A stretch of DNA of 64,000 nucleotides from the NCBI RefSeq assembly GCF_039544105.1, contig NZ_BAABLA010000020.1; one strand, given 5' to 3'. The stretch is from Haloechinothrix_A salitolerans. Lineage in GTDB: Bacteria; Actinomycetota; Actinomycetes; Mycobacteriales; Pseudonocardiaceae. A program made the position numbers and the translations under genes. Positions 51,317-60,387 of this stretch are shown piece by piece. Position 1 is the first letter of the stretch, and the number at the start of each line of letters is the position of its first letter. The notes beneath the pieces are model-generated. The model searched no databases and had not been told where the DNA came from. It saw nothing but the letters and a program-made list of their open reading frames with translations.

Positions 51317-52360
51317 TTACGTCGTCGTGGCCTTGTGCTCTTCGGCGATCTCGAGCGCGATGTTGATGATCATGTCCTCCTGGCCGCCGACGTAGCGGCG
51401 TTCGCCGCAGCGGTACAGGATCTCGTGCGCTGGTACGCCGTAGCGTTCGGCGGCGCGTTCGGCGTGCAGCAGGAACGACGAGTACACCCCGGCGACGCCC
51501 TGCACGATCGAGGAGCGGTCCATCACCGGTAGCCGGGTGATGAACGGCTTGACGACGTTCTCGGCGGCGTCCATCAGGATGTCCTTGTCGACGCCGGTGT
51601 CGATACCGAGCCGGTGGAACGTCGCCGCGAGCACCTCGGTCGGCGAGTTACCCGCGCCGGCGCCGAGCGCGACCAGCGAGCCGTCGATCTGCCGGGCGCC
51701 CGCCCGGTAGGCCAGCACCGAGTTGGCGACGCCGAACGACAGGTTCTGGTGGCCGTGGTAGCCGACCTGCGCCGTGCCGTCGAACTCCGCGACCAGCGCT
51801 GCCACCCGGTCGGCGGCGTCCTCCAGGATCAGCGCCCCCGCCGAGTCGACGACGTATACGCACTGGCACCCGGCGTCGACCATGATCCGGCCCTGCTTGG
51901 CCAGCTCGTCCGGCGTGGACATGTGCGAGAGCATCAGGAACCCGACGGTCTCAAGTCCCAGGTCGCGGGCGGCCTGGAAGTGCTGGATGGAGACGTCGGC
52001 CTCGGTGCAGTGGGTCGCGATGCGCACTGCCCCCGCACCCAGATCGGCGGCCGCGCGCAGGTCGGTGACCGTGCCGAGGCCGGGCAGCAGGAGCACGGCG
52101 ATCTTGGCGCGTTGGGCCTCGTCCACGGCGGCTTCGATGAGCTTGCGTTCGTCGACCAGCGAGAAGCCGTAGTTGAACGTCGACCCGCCGAGGCCGTCGC
52201 CGTGGCTGACCTCGATGAGCGACACCCCGGCGTCGTCCAGCGCCCGCACGGTGTCGCGGACGTTGGCCTCGGTGAACTGGTGCGCCATGGCGTGGCTGCC
52301 GTCGCGCAGGGAGGTGTCGACGAGCCGGACCTCGCGCTCGGTGTCGTCCCACGTGCCCAT
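51317..52360 (-). CDS. dmpG: 4-hydroxy-2-oxovalerate aldolase
   Basis: 347 residues. It cleaves 4-hydroxy-2-oxoacids to pyruvate and an aldehyde, which is channelled to the dehydrogenase partner. The HMGL-like barrel starts VRLVDTSLRDGSHAMAHQF (metal-binding Asp, catalytic Arg), with IEVSHGDGLGGSTFNYG and the metal histidines in QVGYHGHQNLSFG. RVCD-type C-terminal DmpG domain residues follow (VDKDILMDAAENVVKPFI). ATG overlaps the stop of the acetaldehyde dehydrogenase gene by one base (TGATG). Confidence 0.95.
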   Translation of the reverse strand: MGTWDDTEREVRLVDTSLRDGSHAMAHQFTEANVRDTVRALDDAGVSLIEVSHGDGLGGSTFNYGFSLVDERKLIEAAVDEAQRAKIAVLLLPGLGTVTDLRAAADLGAGAVRIATHCTEADVSIQHFQAARDLGLETVGFLMLSHMSTPDELAKQGRIMVDAGCQCVYVVDSAGALILEDAADRVAALVAEFDGTAQVGYHGHQNLSFGVANSVLAYRAGARQIDGSLVALGAGAGNSPTEVLAATFHRLGIDTGVDKDILMDAAENVVKPFITRLPVMDRSSIVQGVAGVYSSFLLHAERAAERYGVPAHEILYRCGERRYVGGQEDMIINIALEIAEEHKATTT

Positions 52361-53280
52361 CAGGCCCGCACCGCCTTCCGGTCGGAGATGATCTTGTCGG
52401 CCAACAGTTCGCCAGCGCGTGAGGCGGCGGCGGTCATGATGTCGAGGTTGCCCGCGTAGGTGGGCAGGTAGTCGCCGTTGCCCGCGACCTCGAGGAACAC
52501 CGCGACCCGCGCTCGGCCGTTCCAGTTCGGCTGCGGGTCGTCGAACTGCGGGTCGGCCTTGAGCCGGTAGCCCGGCACGTAGACCTGGACGTCGGAGACC
52601 ATGCGGTGGATGGACTCGCTGATCGCGTCGCGGTCGGCGTCCGGGTCGATGGCGCAGAACACGGTGTCGCGCATGATCATCGGCGGCTCGACGGGGTTGA
52701 TGATGATGATCGCCTTGCCCTCCTCCGCGCCGCCGACCTTCTCGATGCCCGCCGCCGTGGTCTCGGTGAACTCATCGATGTTGGCGCGCGTACCGGGGCC
52801 GGCCGAGCGCGACGACACCGACGCCACGATCTCGGCGTACGGCACCGGCGTGACGCGCGAGACGGCGTGCACGATCGGAATCGTCGCCTGCCCGCCGCAG
52901 GTGATCATGTTGATGTTCGGCGCGTCGAACTGGTCCCCGATGTTGACCACCGGACAGGTGAACGGCCCGAGCGCCGCCGGGGTGAGGTCGACGGCGGTGA
53001 TGCCCGCTTCGGCGTAGCGCGGCGCGTTGGCGGCATGCGCCTTCGCCGACGTCGCCTCGAACACCAGGTCCGGCAGCCGGTCGCGACTCAGCAGCCAGTC
53101 GACCCCCTCGGCCGACGTCTCCAGCCCGAGTTCCGCCGCGCGGGTGAGCCCGTCGGACTCCGGCACGACGCCGACCATGTACCGCACGTCGACCAGCGCG
53201 CTGCGACGGAGCTTCGCCAGCAGGTCGGTTCCGATGTTGCCCGGGCCGACGATCGCGGCCACGGCTGTGTCCGTACTCAT
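52360..53280 (-). CDS. dmpF: Acetaldehyde dehydrogenase (acylating)
   Basis: 306 residues from ATG 53280. It converts acetaldehyde (or a longer homologue) plus CoA to the acyl-CoA with NAD. VAAIVGPGNIGTDLLAKL is the Rossmann motif, and the active Cys is in MITCGGQATIPIVHA at about residue 126. SSRSAGPGTRANIDEFTETT and GYRLKADPQFD are family signatures. It precedes and forms a complex with the aldolase. Confidence 0.95.
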   Translation of the reverse strand: MSTDTAVAAIVGPGNIGTDLLAKLRRSALVDVRYMVGVVPESDGLTRAAELGLETSAEGVDWLLSRDRLPDLVFEATSAKAHAANAPRYAEAGITAVDLTPAALGPFTCPVVNIGDQFDAPNINMITCGGQATIPIVHAVSRVTPVPYAEIVASVSSRSAGPGTRANIDEFTETTAAGIEKVGGAEEGKAIIIINPVEPPMIMRDTVFCAIDPDADRDAISESIHRMVSDVQVYVPGYRLKADPQFDDPQPNWNGRARVAVFLEVAGNGDYLPTYAGNLDIMTAAASRAGELLADKIISDRKAVRA

Positions 53281-53320
53281 GGCTCTTACGGTGCGCGCTC
53301 TGGTGCGGCACACTCAACGG

Positions 53321-54085
53321 ATGCGTACCGCTGAGCGGAACCACGACGTCTCGTCAGGCGATGCCGCGACGGCCGCGCGGTTGGCCGCGCTGCTGGCGGC
53401 CTTCCGGCCCGGCGACGACGCGCTCGGCGTCTCCGAACTCGCCCGACGAACCGGATTGCCGAAGACCAGCGTCCACCGCCTGTCGCAGCACCTAACTGAG
53501 CACGGGCTGCTGGAACACGACGGCACCGCCCTGCGGCTCGGGCTGAAGCTGTTCGAGATCGGACAGCTCGCCGTCCGCCAACGCGGACTCGTCGACACCG
53601 CCCGACCACTACTCGCGGACCTTCGCGAGGCCACCCACAACACCGTCCACCTCGCCGTGCTGGAAGGCGTCGAGGTCGTCTACCTCGACGTGCTGCGCGG
53701 CCCGGACGCGCCGAGACTGCCGTCCCGCATCGGCGGACGGTTCCCCGCACACGCCACCGGTGTCGGCAAGGCCATCCTCGCGTTCTCCCCCGACGGCGTC
53801 GTGGACGAGGTGCTCTCAGGCGGACTGCCCCGCATCAGCAGGCGCACCATCACCTCACCTGCCCTGCTCCGTCGCCAGCTCGCCAAGATCAGGGACGAGG
53901 GCACCGCCTACGAGCGCGAGGAGTCCAGCATCGGCACCGTCTGCGTGGCCAGCCCGATCCTCGACGCCGCAGGTCACGCCGTGGCCGCCATCTCCGTCGC
54001 CGGGTCGGTCAACCGCATACGCACCGAACGCCTCGCCCCAGCCGTCCGCACCACCGCGCTCGCCCTCTCCCGCACACTGCGTTGA
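53321..54085 (+). CDS. IclR-family transcriptional regulator
   Basis: 254 residues from ATG 53321. The winged helix is LGVSELARRTGLPKTSVHRL at about residues 34-53, and the ligand domain has PLLADLREATHNTVHLAVLE, GGRFPAHATGVGKAILAF and GTVCVASPILDAAGHAVAAI. It is divergent from the aldolase/dehydrogenase operon with only 40 bases between the starts, so it very probably controls it. Effectors of such IclR proteins are usually aromatic acids or pathway intermediates (inference). There is no ribosome site, so the mRNA may be leaderless. Confidence 0.92.
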   Translation: MRTAERNHDVSSGDAATAARLAALLAAFRPGDDALGVSELARRTGLPKTSVHRLSQHLTEHGLLEHDGTALRLGLKLFEIGQLAVRQRGLVDTARPLLADLREATHNTVHLAVLEGVEVVYLDVLRGPDAPRLPSRIGGRFPAHATGVGKAILAFSPDGVVDEVLSGGLPRISRRTITSPALLRRQLAKIRDEGTAYEREESSIGTVCVASPILDAAGHAVAAISVAGSVNRIRTERLAPAVRTTALALSRTLR

Positions 54086-54106
54086 CAGCATTCGAGCGCA
54101 AGCTGC

Positions 54107-54535
54107 TTACGTGTGCATGTGGAACTGGCTCGAGCACCTCCGCATAGCTACTTCGATCTGAGAAAGTCGGTTGGTGCGTGTAGGTGGCCTGCGATCGTTT
54201 GCGGCGTTAGCGTCTGGGCGTGTGCGTTGGGCCCCGGTCAGCTGGCTAGGTTCCTGACTTTCGGTATGGTTTTGGGCGAAGACGGCGGGTCCACACCAAA
54301 TTCGAGCGCCGTCGATGCCATTCGGGCGGTTGCGGTCCCAGCCATAGTCGCATTTAAGGGTGATGATTCTGCTTCCGGAGCCGATTCGCCATTTGATCAA
54401 CCGGCGGACCGACCCGTGATGTGCGGCACTGGTCTCACCATAGCCGTGGTCGACGGTAACCGCCCGGTGTGGCTTGCCTGTGCGGGAGATGCTCCGCCTG
54501 ATCGCAGGCAGCAGCTGCGGCGCGTCCGGCGGCAC
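54107..54535 (-). pseudogene. Transposase remnant with internal deletion
   Basis: A 142-codon frame contains RAVTVDHGYGE, then VRRLIKWRIGSGSRIITLKC and DYGWDRNRPNGIDGARIWCG. This matches the 3' end of an actinobacterial transposase (consensus VTADRGYGE ... KWRTGxEGRISxLKRxYGWDRTRLxGxxGARxWxGHGVxAHN). The segment between GYGE and the KWR block is missing and the end diverges after VFAQN. This is the only recognisable content of the 600 bases between the IclR and PEP-utilising genes. Confidence 0.65.
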
Positions 54536-54684
54536 GCCGATCTACGCAGTGTGGTCCAACGCGACACCGTCGGCGTTGTCCACCCACCTTGATGATGACA
54601 CTCGGGTTACGATTCGTCTGGATAGGGTGCTAGTTGTATGTATCGTGGGCTCAGGGACCGCGGTCGAATCCTGAGGAGCGCTTG

Positions 54685-56514
54685 ATGAGCATGGTGGTTC
54701 CCTTGGACGAGTTCGTCCAAGACGAGGGATATCCCGGCTTCGCTGGAGCGTTCGACCACGCTCCATGGATTGTTGAGCGTTTTGGTAGGTTCACCAAAGC
54801 CGATGAGGGGCGGTTTTGGTTCCTCGACTTCCACTGGCCTCGCGGTCTCACACCACTGGGCCTGCTGTGGAACACGGATGGTTACTCGTGGGGGACGCAG
54901 TCAGCCGCCGAATCTTTGCCTCTGCCGTCCGGGCGGGGAATTGCACAACGGATTGGGGGCACCCACACCTACGCAGCCACGATCGACGTCGAGGACGCGT
55001 GGGAGATGGCGGAACGGAACAGGCGGCTACAGCGCACACTGCCCCGGTTCCTCCGGCGGTTCGACAGCATCTGGACAACCCGGCGGGACGAGATCAACAG
55101 GTGGTGGAAGCACCTGAAGGGTACTGACTTACCTAGCCTGTCGTTGGCTGAGCTAAGCCGGTATCTGCTACAAGCTCGCCGGTTCCACAAGCGCGCTTTT
55201 GAGATTCATTTCGAGATGATGTATCCGCTGCTCGCGAACTATGTCGAGTTTCATACCAACTGTGTGGAAATGGGACTGGACCCTGGTCAGATCGCGAAGT
55301 TCCTACAGGGCTACAACACTGCGATCATGGATACCGACCGCGCCTTGTGGGATCTGACCCGACGGGCCCGCACGGCAGGTCTGCGGGAGGTGTTCGCCCG
55401 AACAGATGCGCCCCTGTTACGCGCCGAACTAGCCGCTCGCGGCGGAAAGGCCACGAGCTGGCTCAGTGAATTCGACGAGTTCTTGCGTGTGCACGGCCAC
55501 CGCACGGAAGGGGCGTGCGACGTGGCGCTGCCGTCGTGGGTTGAGGATCCCACTCCTCCCCTTGGAATCATCAAAACATTTATGGAACGGGACACCGATC
55601 ACGACTTCCAGGCGGCACACGAGCACGCGGTCGCCGAACGCGAGGAAGCCATTGACGCAGCCCGTACTCGGCTCACCGCCGAGGAACAGCGGGTGTTCGA
55701 CGCGGGGCTGGCTTCTTGCCAGATGGCGAACTTCCCTTGGTGGCAAGACGATCACAACCACTACATCGACCTGCGAGTCTCGCTGCCGCTTCGCTGGGGC
55801 GCACTGCGCGTTGCCGAGATGACCGGAGCCGACCGACCCGACGACACGCTCTTCCTGTTCTGGCCGGAGCTCATGGCAATTACGTCTGGCGAGACCGGAT
55901 ATGATCAATTCCGCAGACTGATAGAACTGCGACGACAGTACTTCGAGCACTGGGCGCAACGCCGAACAAAAATTCCCAAGGTGCTCGGTGCCGTGCCCGA
56001 CACCGTCAATGATCCGATCCTAATCGAGATCTTCGGTTTGAATCAGAATTTTCTTTCGTCGGTACACAGTGCTCACAATAACGAAAGGAGTCCCAAAAGG
56101 GATCCACTCACCACGCTGACCGGCCTCCCAGCTGCCAAGGGAATCGCCCGCGGACGTGCCATAGTTCTCACCCACGCCGATGAGCTGCATCGCGTGCGTC
56201 CAGGAGAGGTACTCGTCTGTGAATCGACTTCGCCAAACTGGACGCCAGCCTTCAGTAAGATCGCCGCGTGCGTCTGCGACAACGGCGGAACCCTCTCCCA
56301 CGCGGCCATCGTCGGCCGTGAGTATCAAGTTCCAACCGTCACCGCCGTCGCCTACGCCACTCACACCATTCGTAACGGCGACGACATTGAGGTCAACGGC
56401 AATACCGGACATGTCATCATCCACACGACTTCCCACAAGCCAAGGTGCGAGCAGACGGTTTCGCCCGAACGGCCCATCGGGGCTGTGGTGTCTGAAAGGG
56501 ACCGGGCTGGATAG
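54685..56514 (+). CDS. PEP-utilising-enzyme mobile-domain protein (phenylphosphate-synthase/CreI-like)
   Basis: 609 residues from ATG 54685, with GAGGAG upstream. The last 100 residues are the swivelling phosphohistidine domain: GLPAAKGIARGRAIVLTHAD, CESTSPNWTPAFSKIAACVC and the active-His loop GGTLSHAAIVGREYQVPTV. The long N-terminal part, about 500 residues, is the helical region found in PpsA-type subunits of phenylphosphate synthase and in CreI of 4-cresol degradation. No PEP/ATP-grasp partner (PpsB/CreH-like) is seen in the window. It may activate a phenol or alcohol substrate by phosphorylation before oxidation (inference). Confidence 0.72.
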   Translation: MSMVVPLDEFVQDEGYPGFAGAFDHAPWIVERFGRFTKADEGRFWFLDFHWPRGLTPLGLLWNTDGYSWGTQSAAESLPLPSGRGIAQRIGGTHTYAATIDVEDAWEMAERNRRLQRTLPRFLRRFDSIWTTRRDEINRWWKHLKGTDLPSLSLAELSRYLLQARRFHKRAFEIHFEMMYPLLANYVEFHTNCVEMGLDPGQIAKFLQGYNTAIMDTDRALWDLTRRARTAGLREVFARTDAPLLRAELAARGGKATSWLSEFDEFLRVHGHRTEGACDVALPSWVEDPTPPLGIIKTFMERDTDHDFQAAHEHAVAEREEAIDAARTRLTAEEQRVFDAGLASCQMANFPWWQDDHNHYIDLRVSLPLRWGALRVAEMTGADRPDDTLFLFWPELMAITSGETGYDQFRRLIELRRQYFEHWAQRRTKIPKVLGAVPDTVNDPILIEIFGLNQNFLSSVHSAHNNERSPKRDPLTTLTGLPAAKGIARGRAIVLTHADELHRVRPGEVLVCESTSPNWTPAFSKIAACVCDNGGTLSHAAIVGREYQVPTVTAVAYATHTIRNGDDIEVNGNTGHVIIHTTSHKPRCEQTVSPERPIGAVVSERDRAG

Positions 56515-56610
56515 GCGGCTGGGCCCTCCGATATCGGAAACCAGCAGATCAATGCTGCATCCCGCGATAGAGCGCCATTTGTACCGCCCGAAGGCTTAGG
56601 CTGCATCCGC

Positions 56611-57631
56611 ATGACAACAATGTGTGTGATGCAGGTACCCGAGGCCGGAGCAGACTGGGAACTGACTAGCCGGGAGATTCCGGAGCCGGGGCGGGGTGAG
56701 GTACGGGTTCGGATCGAGGCATGCGGGGTCTGCCATAGCGACTTCTTCGCCAAGGAAGGCGGATTCCCCGGGATGACCTGGCCATTGATCCCCGGCCACG
56801 AGATCGCCGGAGTGGTCGATGCCCTTGGCGACGACGTTCGCCCCTGGAGGGTCGGCCAGCGGGTCGGCGTGGGCTGGTTCGGCGGCAACTGCGGGTGGTG
56901 CGACCCGTGCAGGCTGGGTGACCTCATGGGCTGCGAGAACACCGCCGTCCCAGGGATCTGGCGGGACGGCGGCTACGCCGAGTACATCGTGGTGCCCCAG
57001 AGCGCCTTGGCCGCCATCCCCGACGCTCTCTCCGCAGAGGAGGCAGCGCCGCTGCTGTGCGCCGGGCTCACGACTTTCAACGCCCTCCGCCACAGCAACG
57101 CCCGCCCGGGCGACCGGGTGGCCATCCTGGGTATCGGGGGGACTTGGGCACCTCGGAGTACAGTACGCGGCGAAGATGGGCTTCGAGACTGTCGCCATCG
57201 ATCGCGGGACCGGAAAGGCTGACCTGGCCAGGAAGTGTGGGGCGCACGAGTACATCGATTCGACCGCTGGAGACCCCGGTGCCGCCCTCGCCACCATGGG
57301 CGGAGCGACAGTGGTTCTCTCGACGGTGCCCAGCGCCGATGCCGTCAACGCCGTGATGGGCGGTCTCGGGCGTCGGGGCCGTTTCATTCTTGTCGGGGCT
57401 GCGACGGACCCGGTATACATCGTGCCGGCGCTGATGATCGCCCCCTACCAATCCATTGCTGGCCACGCCTCGGGGACGGCCAAAGACTCCGAGGACACCA
57501 TGGCGTTCTCTGTGCTGAACGGGGTTCGCCCGATGATCGAGATCCGGCCTCTCGCCGAGGCGGCGGCCGCCTACGATCGGATGATGGCAGGTGACGCCCG
57601 ATTCCGGATGGTCTTGCAGGTTCCTGGTTAG
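56611..57631 (+). pseudogene. Zinc-dependent alcohol dehydrogenase, frameshifted
   Basis: The N-terminal frame has the catalytic-zinc CGVCHSDFFAKEG and PGHEIAGVV and the structural-zinc CGWCDPCRLGDLMGCEN. At 57136-57141 a run of six G interrupts the NAD motif. With five G the read-through is GIGGLGHLGVQYAAKMGFET, so one extra base shifts the frame. The second frame then runs intact to QVPG at 57631. The enzyme would be about 340 residues, normal for CADH/AdhA-type enzymes. Either it is inactivated or the G-run is a sequencing error. Confidence 0.85.
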
Positions 57632-57773
57632 CGGTCGACGTCTCGGAGTTGACCAGTCTCACCCACGGCGACCTGCACCTCGGCACCGGTGCGCACGTCC
57701 GCTGCCACGGATAGGGTGAGCTGCGCGGCGAGGTGCCTGCCGTTGCAGGTCCTTGACCGCGCAGCTTCCCTCC

Positions 57774-57807
57774 GAACCACGCGGGCACCTTTCGATGCAC
57801 GTAGCTC
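57774..57807 (-). ncRNA. Group II intron domain V
   Basis: 34 nt, canonical length: GAGC at the 5' end with the catalytic AGC, a GAAA tetraloop closed by C-G, a two-base CC bulge, and GUUC at the 3' end. Confidence 0.9.
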
Positions 57808-57816
57808 TCCAGTGAC

Positions 57817-59595
57817 TTATGCCGTGGCTGTGGCTGGTTGCCCGTGGTGGATGGCGTCGTGGCAGGGGTGGCAGACCACGAGGGTCTTTCTCCGTTTCTT
57901 TGCCATCAATGCCGCCCAGGCGGGCTGGCCGTGACCGGTTGTGCCGAGGCTGGCGAGCTTGCGGACCTGGTGCACGACCACCGTGCCCGGGCTTTTGCAT
58001 AACTCGCATCTTTTCGCCAGGAGCCGTCTGATCAGCTCCTTGCGCGGGACTGGCGTCCGGTCAGGGATGCGGTCCTCCAGGACCGCCTTCCTGTCGCGCT
58101 TTAGCGGTATCCCACCGAACCGGGCGACCAGCGGCTGCTTGCCCTCGCGCATGACCTTGGCTTCAAAGCAGGTGCGCAGCCCGTGTGGCGTTTCGATCTT
58201 GGCCTTATGCCGGGCCGCGATCTTGCTTACCGTGGACTGGTGCTTTGCCGCGAGGGTCTTGAGCATCGATGTCTGGGCGTCCAGGCGTAGCCGATCAAGG
58301 CGCCAGACGTCGACGGCGAGCAGATAGTACTGGACTACACCCCGGTATTCGGCCCCGTAGGTCCTGACGATGTCGTAGTCGTCAAGATTCTGCATGGCCG
58401 TCCGATGCCAGGGTTTACCGTGGCGTCGGTAGGGGGCGCACTTGGCCGTGATCACATCACGTGGCACTCGCAGCGCGATCTTCCCGTTCACGGACCTGCC
58501 GCTGACGGTGACCTTGCTGTCGTTGTGTTGGGTGATGATCTCGTAGCCGAGGTATCGTGCCGCCCGGGTACGGGCGTGCGTGATCAGTGTCTTATCGTGG
58601 TTGAGTTCCAGCTTGAGTTCATCACGCAGGAACGCTGCCAACTGATCTCTGATTGCCTCGGCTTCGACCTTTGGCCCGATGAAACCCAGCAAATGATCAT
58701 CGGCGTACCGCGAATAATGGAGCCTGCGGTATCCCGGATCGTACGGATCGCCCGTAGGCACAATGCGCTGTTGCCGGCGCAGGTTCCGGACTTGCGCCCG
58801 GTCCCCGTTCTTGCGCGCCCGCCTCAGTTTGTAGGTGGTCCTGACATAGTCAGGGTTCCGCCTCCGAGTGATCCCCTGGGTGTATTGCGGGATCAGAACT
58901 GTCTCGACATAAGCGTCCAACTTGTGCAGGTAAATATTCGACAGAACAGGTGAAACGACCCCGCCTTGCGGCGCGCCGGAAAGCGTGGCGTTCCACTTCC
59001 AGTCTTCTAAGTACCCGGCTGATAGCATGTTGCGCACTAGCCGCAGGAATCGGTTGTCGTGGATCTTCTCTGACAGGATCTTGACCATTATTTCGTGGTC
59101 AAGACGTGAAAAACAATCAGAGATGTCTCCCTCGATGAACCATGTGGTTCCTGTCCAGGTGTTGGCTATCTCCCGCAGCGCGGTGTGACAGCCGCGACCG
59201 GGACGGAACCCATGCGACCGGTCAGAGAACTGCGGCTCGTAGTATGCCTCCAGCAGGAGGCGCACGACCTCACCGACCAGCTTGTCCGACCACGTTGGCA
59301 GGCCCAACGGACGCAGCTTCCCGTTCTTTTTCGGGATGTATGTCCGTCGTACCGGAGCGAATCGGTAGCGCTCGTGGCGCATCGCATCAATGATGCGATC
59401 GATTTTCTCCATAGACATGCCGTCCGCGGTTTCCTGTGTGGCGCCTGGCGTCATTGCTCCGTGGTTAGAGTATATCCGCCCGTACGCCGTCAAGTACAGC
59501 TGCTGATTGAACAGTTGTCGATACAGTTCGTTGCACGGCAGGCCTTTCCTGCCTCGTTCACGGAGGACACCTAGCACCGTTTCGGCATTTTGCAT
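57817..59595 (-). CDS. ltrA: Group II intron reverse transcriptase/maturase with HNH endonuclease
   Basis: 592 residues from ATG 59595 (MQNAETVLGVLRERGRKGLP); an in-frame ATG/GTG region 30 bases upstream is possible. RT blocks include IPKKNGKLRPLGLPTWSDKL at about residue 88, FIEGDISDCFSRLDHE at about 158, SGAPQGGVVSPVLSNIYLH at about 205 and the catalytic RYADDHLLG at about 294. Domain X (maturase) lies at about 390-470. The C-terminal HNH endonuclease has CELCKSPGT and CHPCHDAIHHG. All parts are intact, so the intron may still be mobile. Confidence 0.93.
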   Translation of the reverse strand: MQNAETVLGVLRERGRKGLPCNELYRQLFNQQLYLTAYGRIYSNHGAMTPGATQETADGMSMEKIDRIIDAMRHERYRFAPVRRTYIPKKNGKLRPLGLPTWSDKLVGEVVRLLLEAYYEPQFSDRSHGFRPGRGCHTALREIANTWTGTTWFIEGDISDCFSRLDHEIMVKILSEKIHDNRFLRLVRNMLSAGYLEDWKWNATLSGAPQGGVVSPVLSNIYLHKLDAYVETVLIPQYTQGITRRRNPDYVRTTYKLRRARKNGDRAQVRNLRRQQRIVPTGDPYDPGYRRLHYSRYADDHLLGFIGPKVEAEAIRDQLAAFLRDELKLELNHDKTLITHARTRAARYLGYEIITQHNDSKVTVSGRSVNGKIALRVPRDVITAKCAPYRRHGKPWHRTAMQNLDDYDIVRTYGAEYRGVVQYYLLAVDVWRLDRLRLDAQTSMLKTLAAKHQSTVSKIAARHKAKIETPHGLRTCFEAKVMREGKQPLVARFGGIPLKRDRKAVLEDRIPDRTPVPRKELIRRLLAKRCELCKSPGTVVVHQVRKLASLGTTGHGQPAWAALMAKKRRKTLVVCHPCHDAIHHGQPATATA

Positions 59596-59976
59596 TTCGC
59601 ATACCTCTCGATTATTTGGTGTCAAATCACCTGTGCCCCTTCGCCCTGCGGACGGCCTTCCCGTCCTCCTTGGCAGGTCGTGACTTCTGCGACTACTGCG
59701 GGCACTCTGTCGCCATAGAGCTCGCGCTCCGTAGGCGATCCCACGTTCGTCTCTGTCATACGTGTCTACCGTGACGTAGGCGCCCCGTTCGTCTCCTTAA
59801 ATATCCTCATTAGATATCGCTCCATCCCCGGAGGTTTGCGGCAAGTCCCTTGCCATCTTGTCGCAGGGGCGGCGCCGGTTTCAGGCGTCTTTCCGGCGGG
59901 TGTTGCGTTGCACCTTCTGGAGACTGAGGTTCAGGCAATCCAGCTTTCGCCATATCACGCGGGCCTCTCAGCACAC

Positions 59977-60387
59977 CGCCCCATACGCCTGGGCACGGCT
60001 GCTGGTTTCCTGGCATGCTATTTTCCCCTTATCCCTTTCGAGTCCGGGTAAGCCATCAGGCCCAGATCGTCATCGAGCTGCAGGTAGACTTTGACACCCA
60101 GACGGTGTGTCTTTTTCAGTGTGCCTGGCAGCAGGCCCCACCCCCACAGACGTTCCGTTTTGAGGAACAACACCGGGCCTGCACAAAGCAGTTGCGAATC
60201 CCATCGGATCGACCGTATATCCGCCCCCGGCCAACCGGCAGATCTCGAGCGCTACACGCCGTACACAGTTCTCACCTGACTTGGCTCACGGATCGTGTCC
60301 TGGATCGGTCGCGGTTTGCTGACCAGCGGGTTCGCTGAGGTGGTCGGTGAAATTGGGGCACTAAGCAGCGGGTTCTAGGGTGGTCGG
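59977..60387. other. Region between the intron and the IS1634-type transposase
   Basis: About 410 bases. The minus strand has a 60-80 codon open segment (QLLCAGPVLFLKTERLWGWG, then GVKVYLQLDDDLGLMAYPDS) that looks coding but has no start and no recognised family, so it is probably a gene remnant split by insertions. The right end, TTCGCTGAGGTGGTCGGTGA, may be the terminal repeat of the IS1634-like element. Confidence 0.4.

Larger units (their letters stand above)
57710..59976 (-). mobile_element. Group II intron
   Basis: The 3' part is secure: a 34-nt domain V at 57774-57807, a domain VI stem AGCTGCGCGG / CCGCGCAGCT, and the intron end ..CACCCTAT at about 57710. The 5' end is placed at 59976, where GTGTGCTGAG fits the GUGYG consensus; this is less certain. 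The maturase ORF lies in domain IV. Total size of about 2.27 kb is compact but normal. It is inserted antisense just downstream of the alcohol dehydrogenase gene. Confidence 0.75.

Noticed and set aside
54113..54592. 159-codon plus-strand frame after the IclR gene
   Set aside because: The opposite strand carries a recognisable transposase tail; this frame has no motif and no ribosome site.
59971..60340. Alternative, more distant 5' end for the group II intron
   Set aside because: No better GUGYG start with downstream domain I-like sequence was seen to the right of 59976, but the boundary remains provisional.
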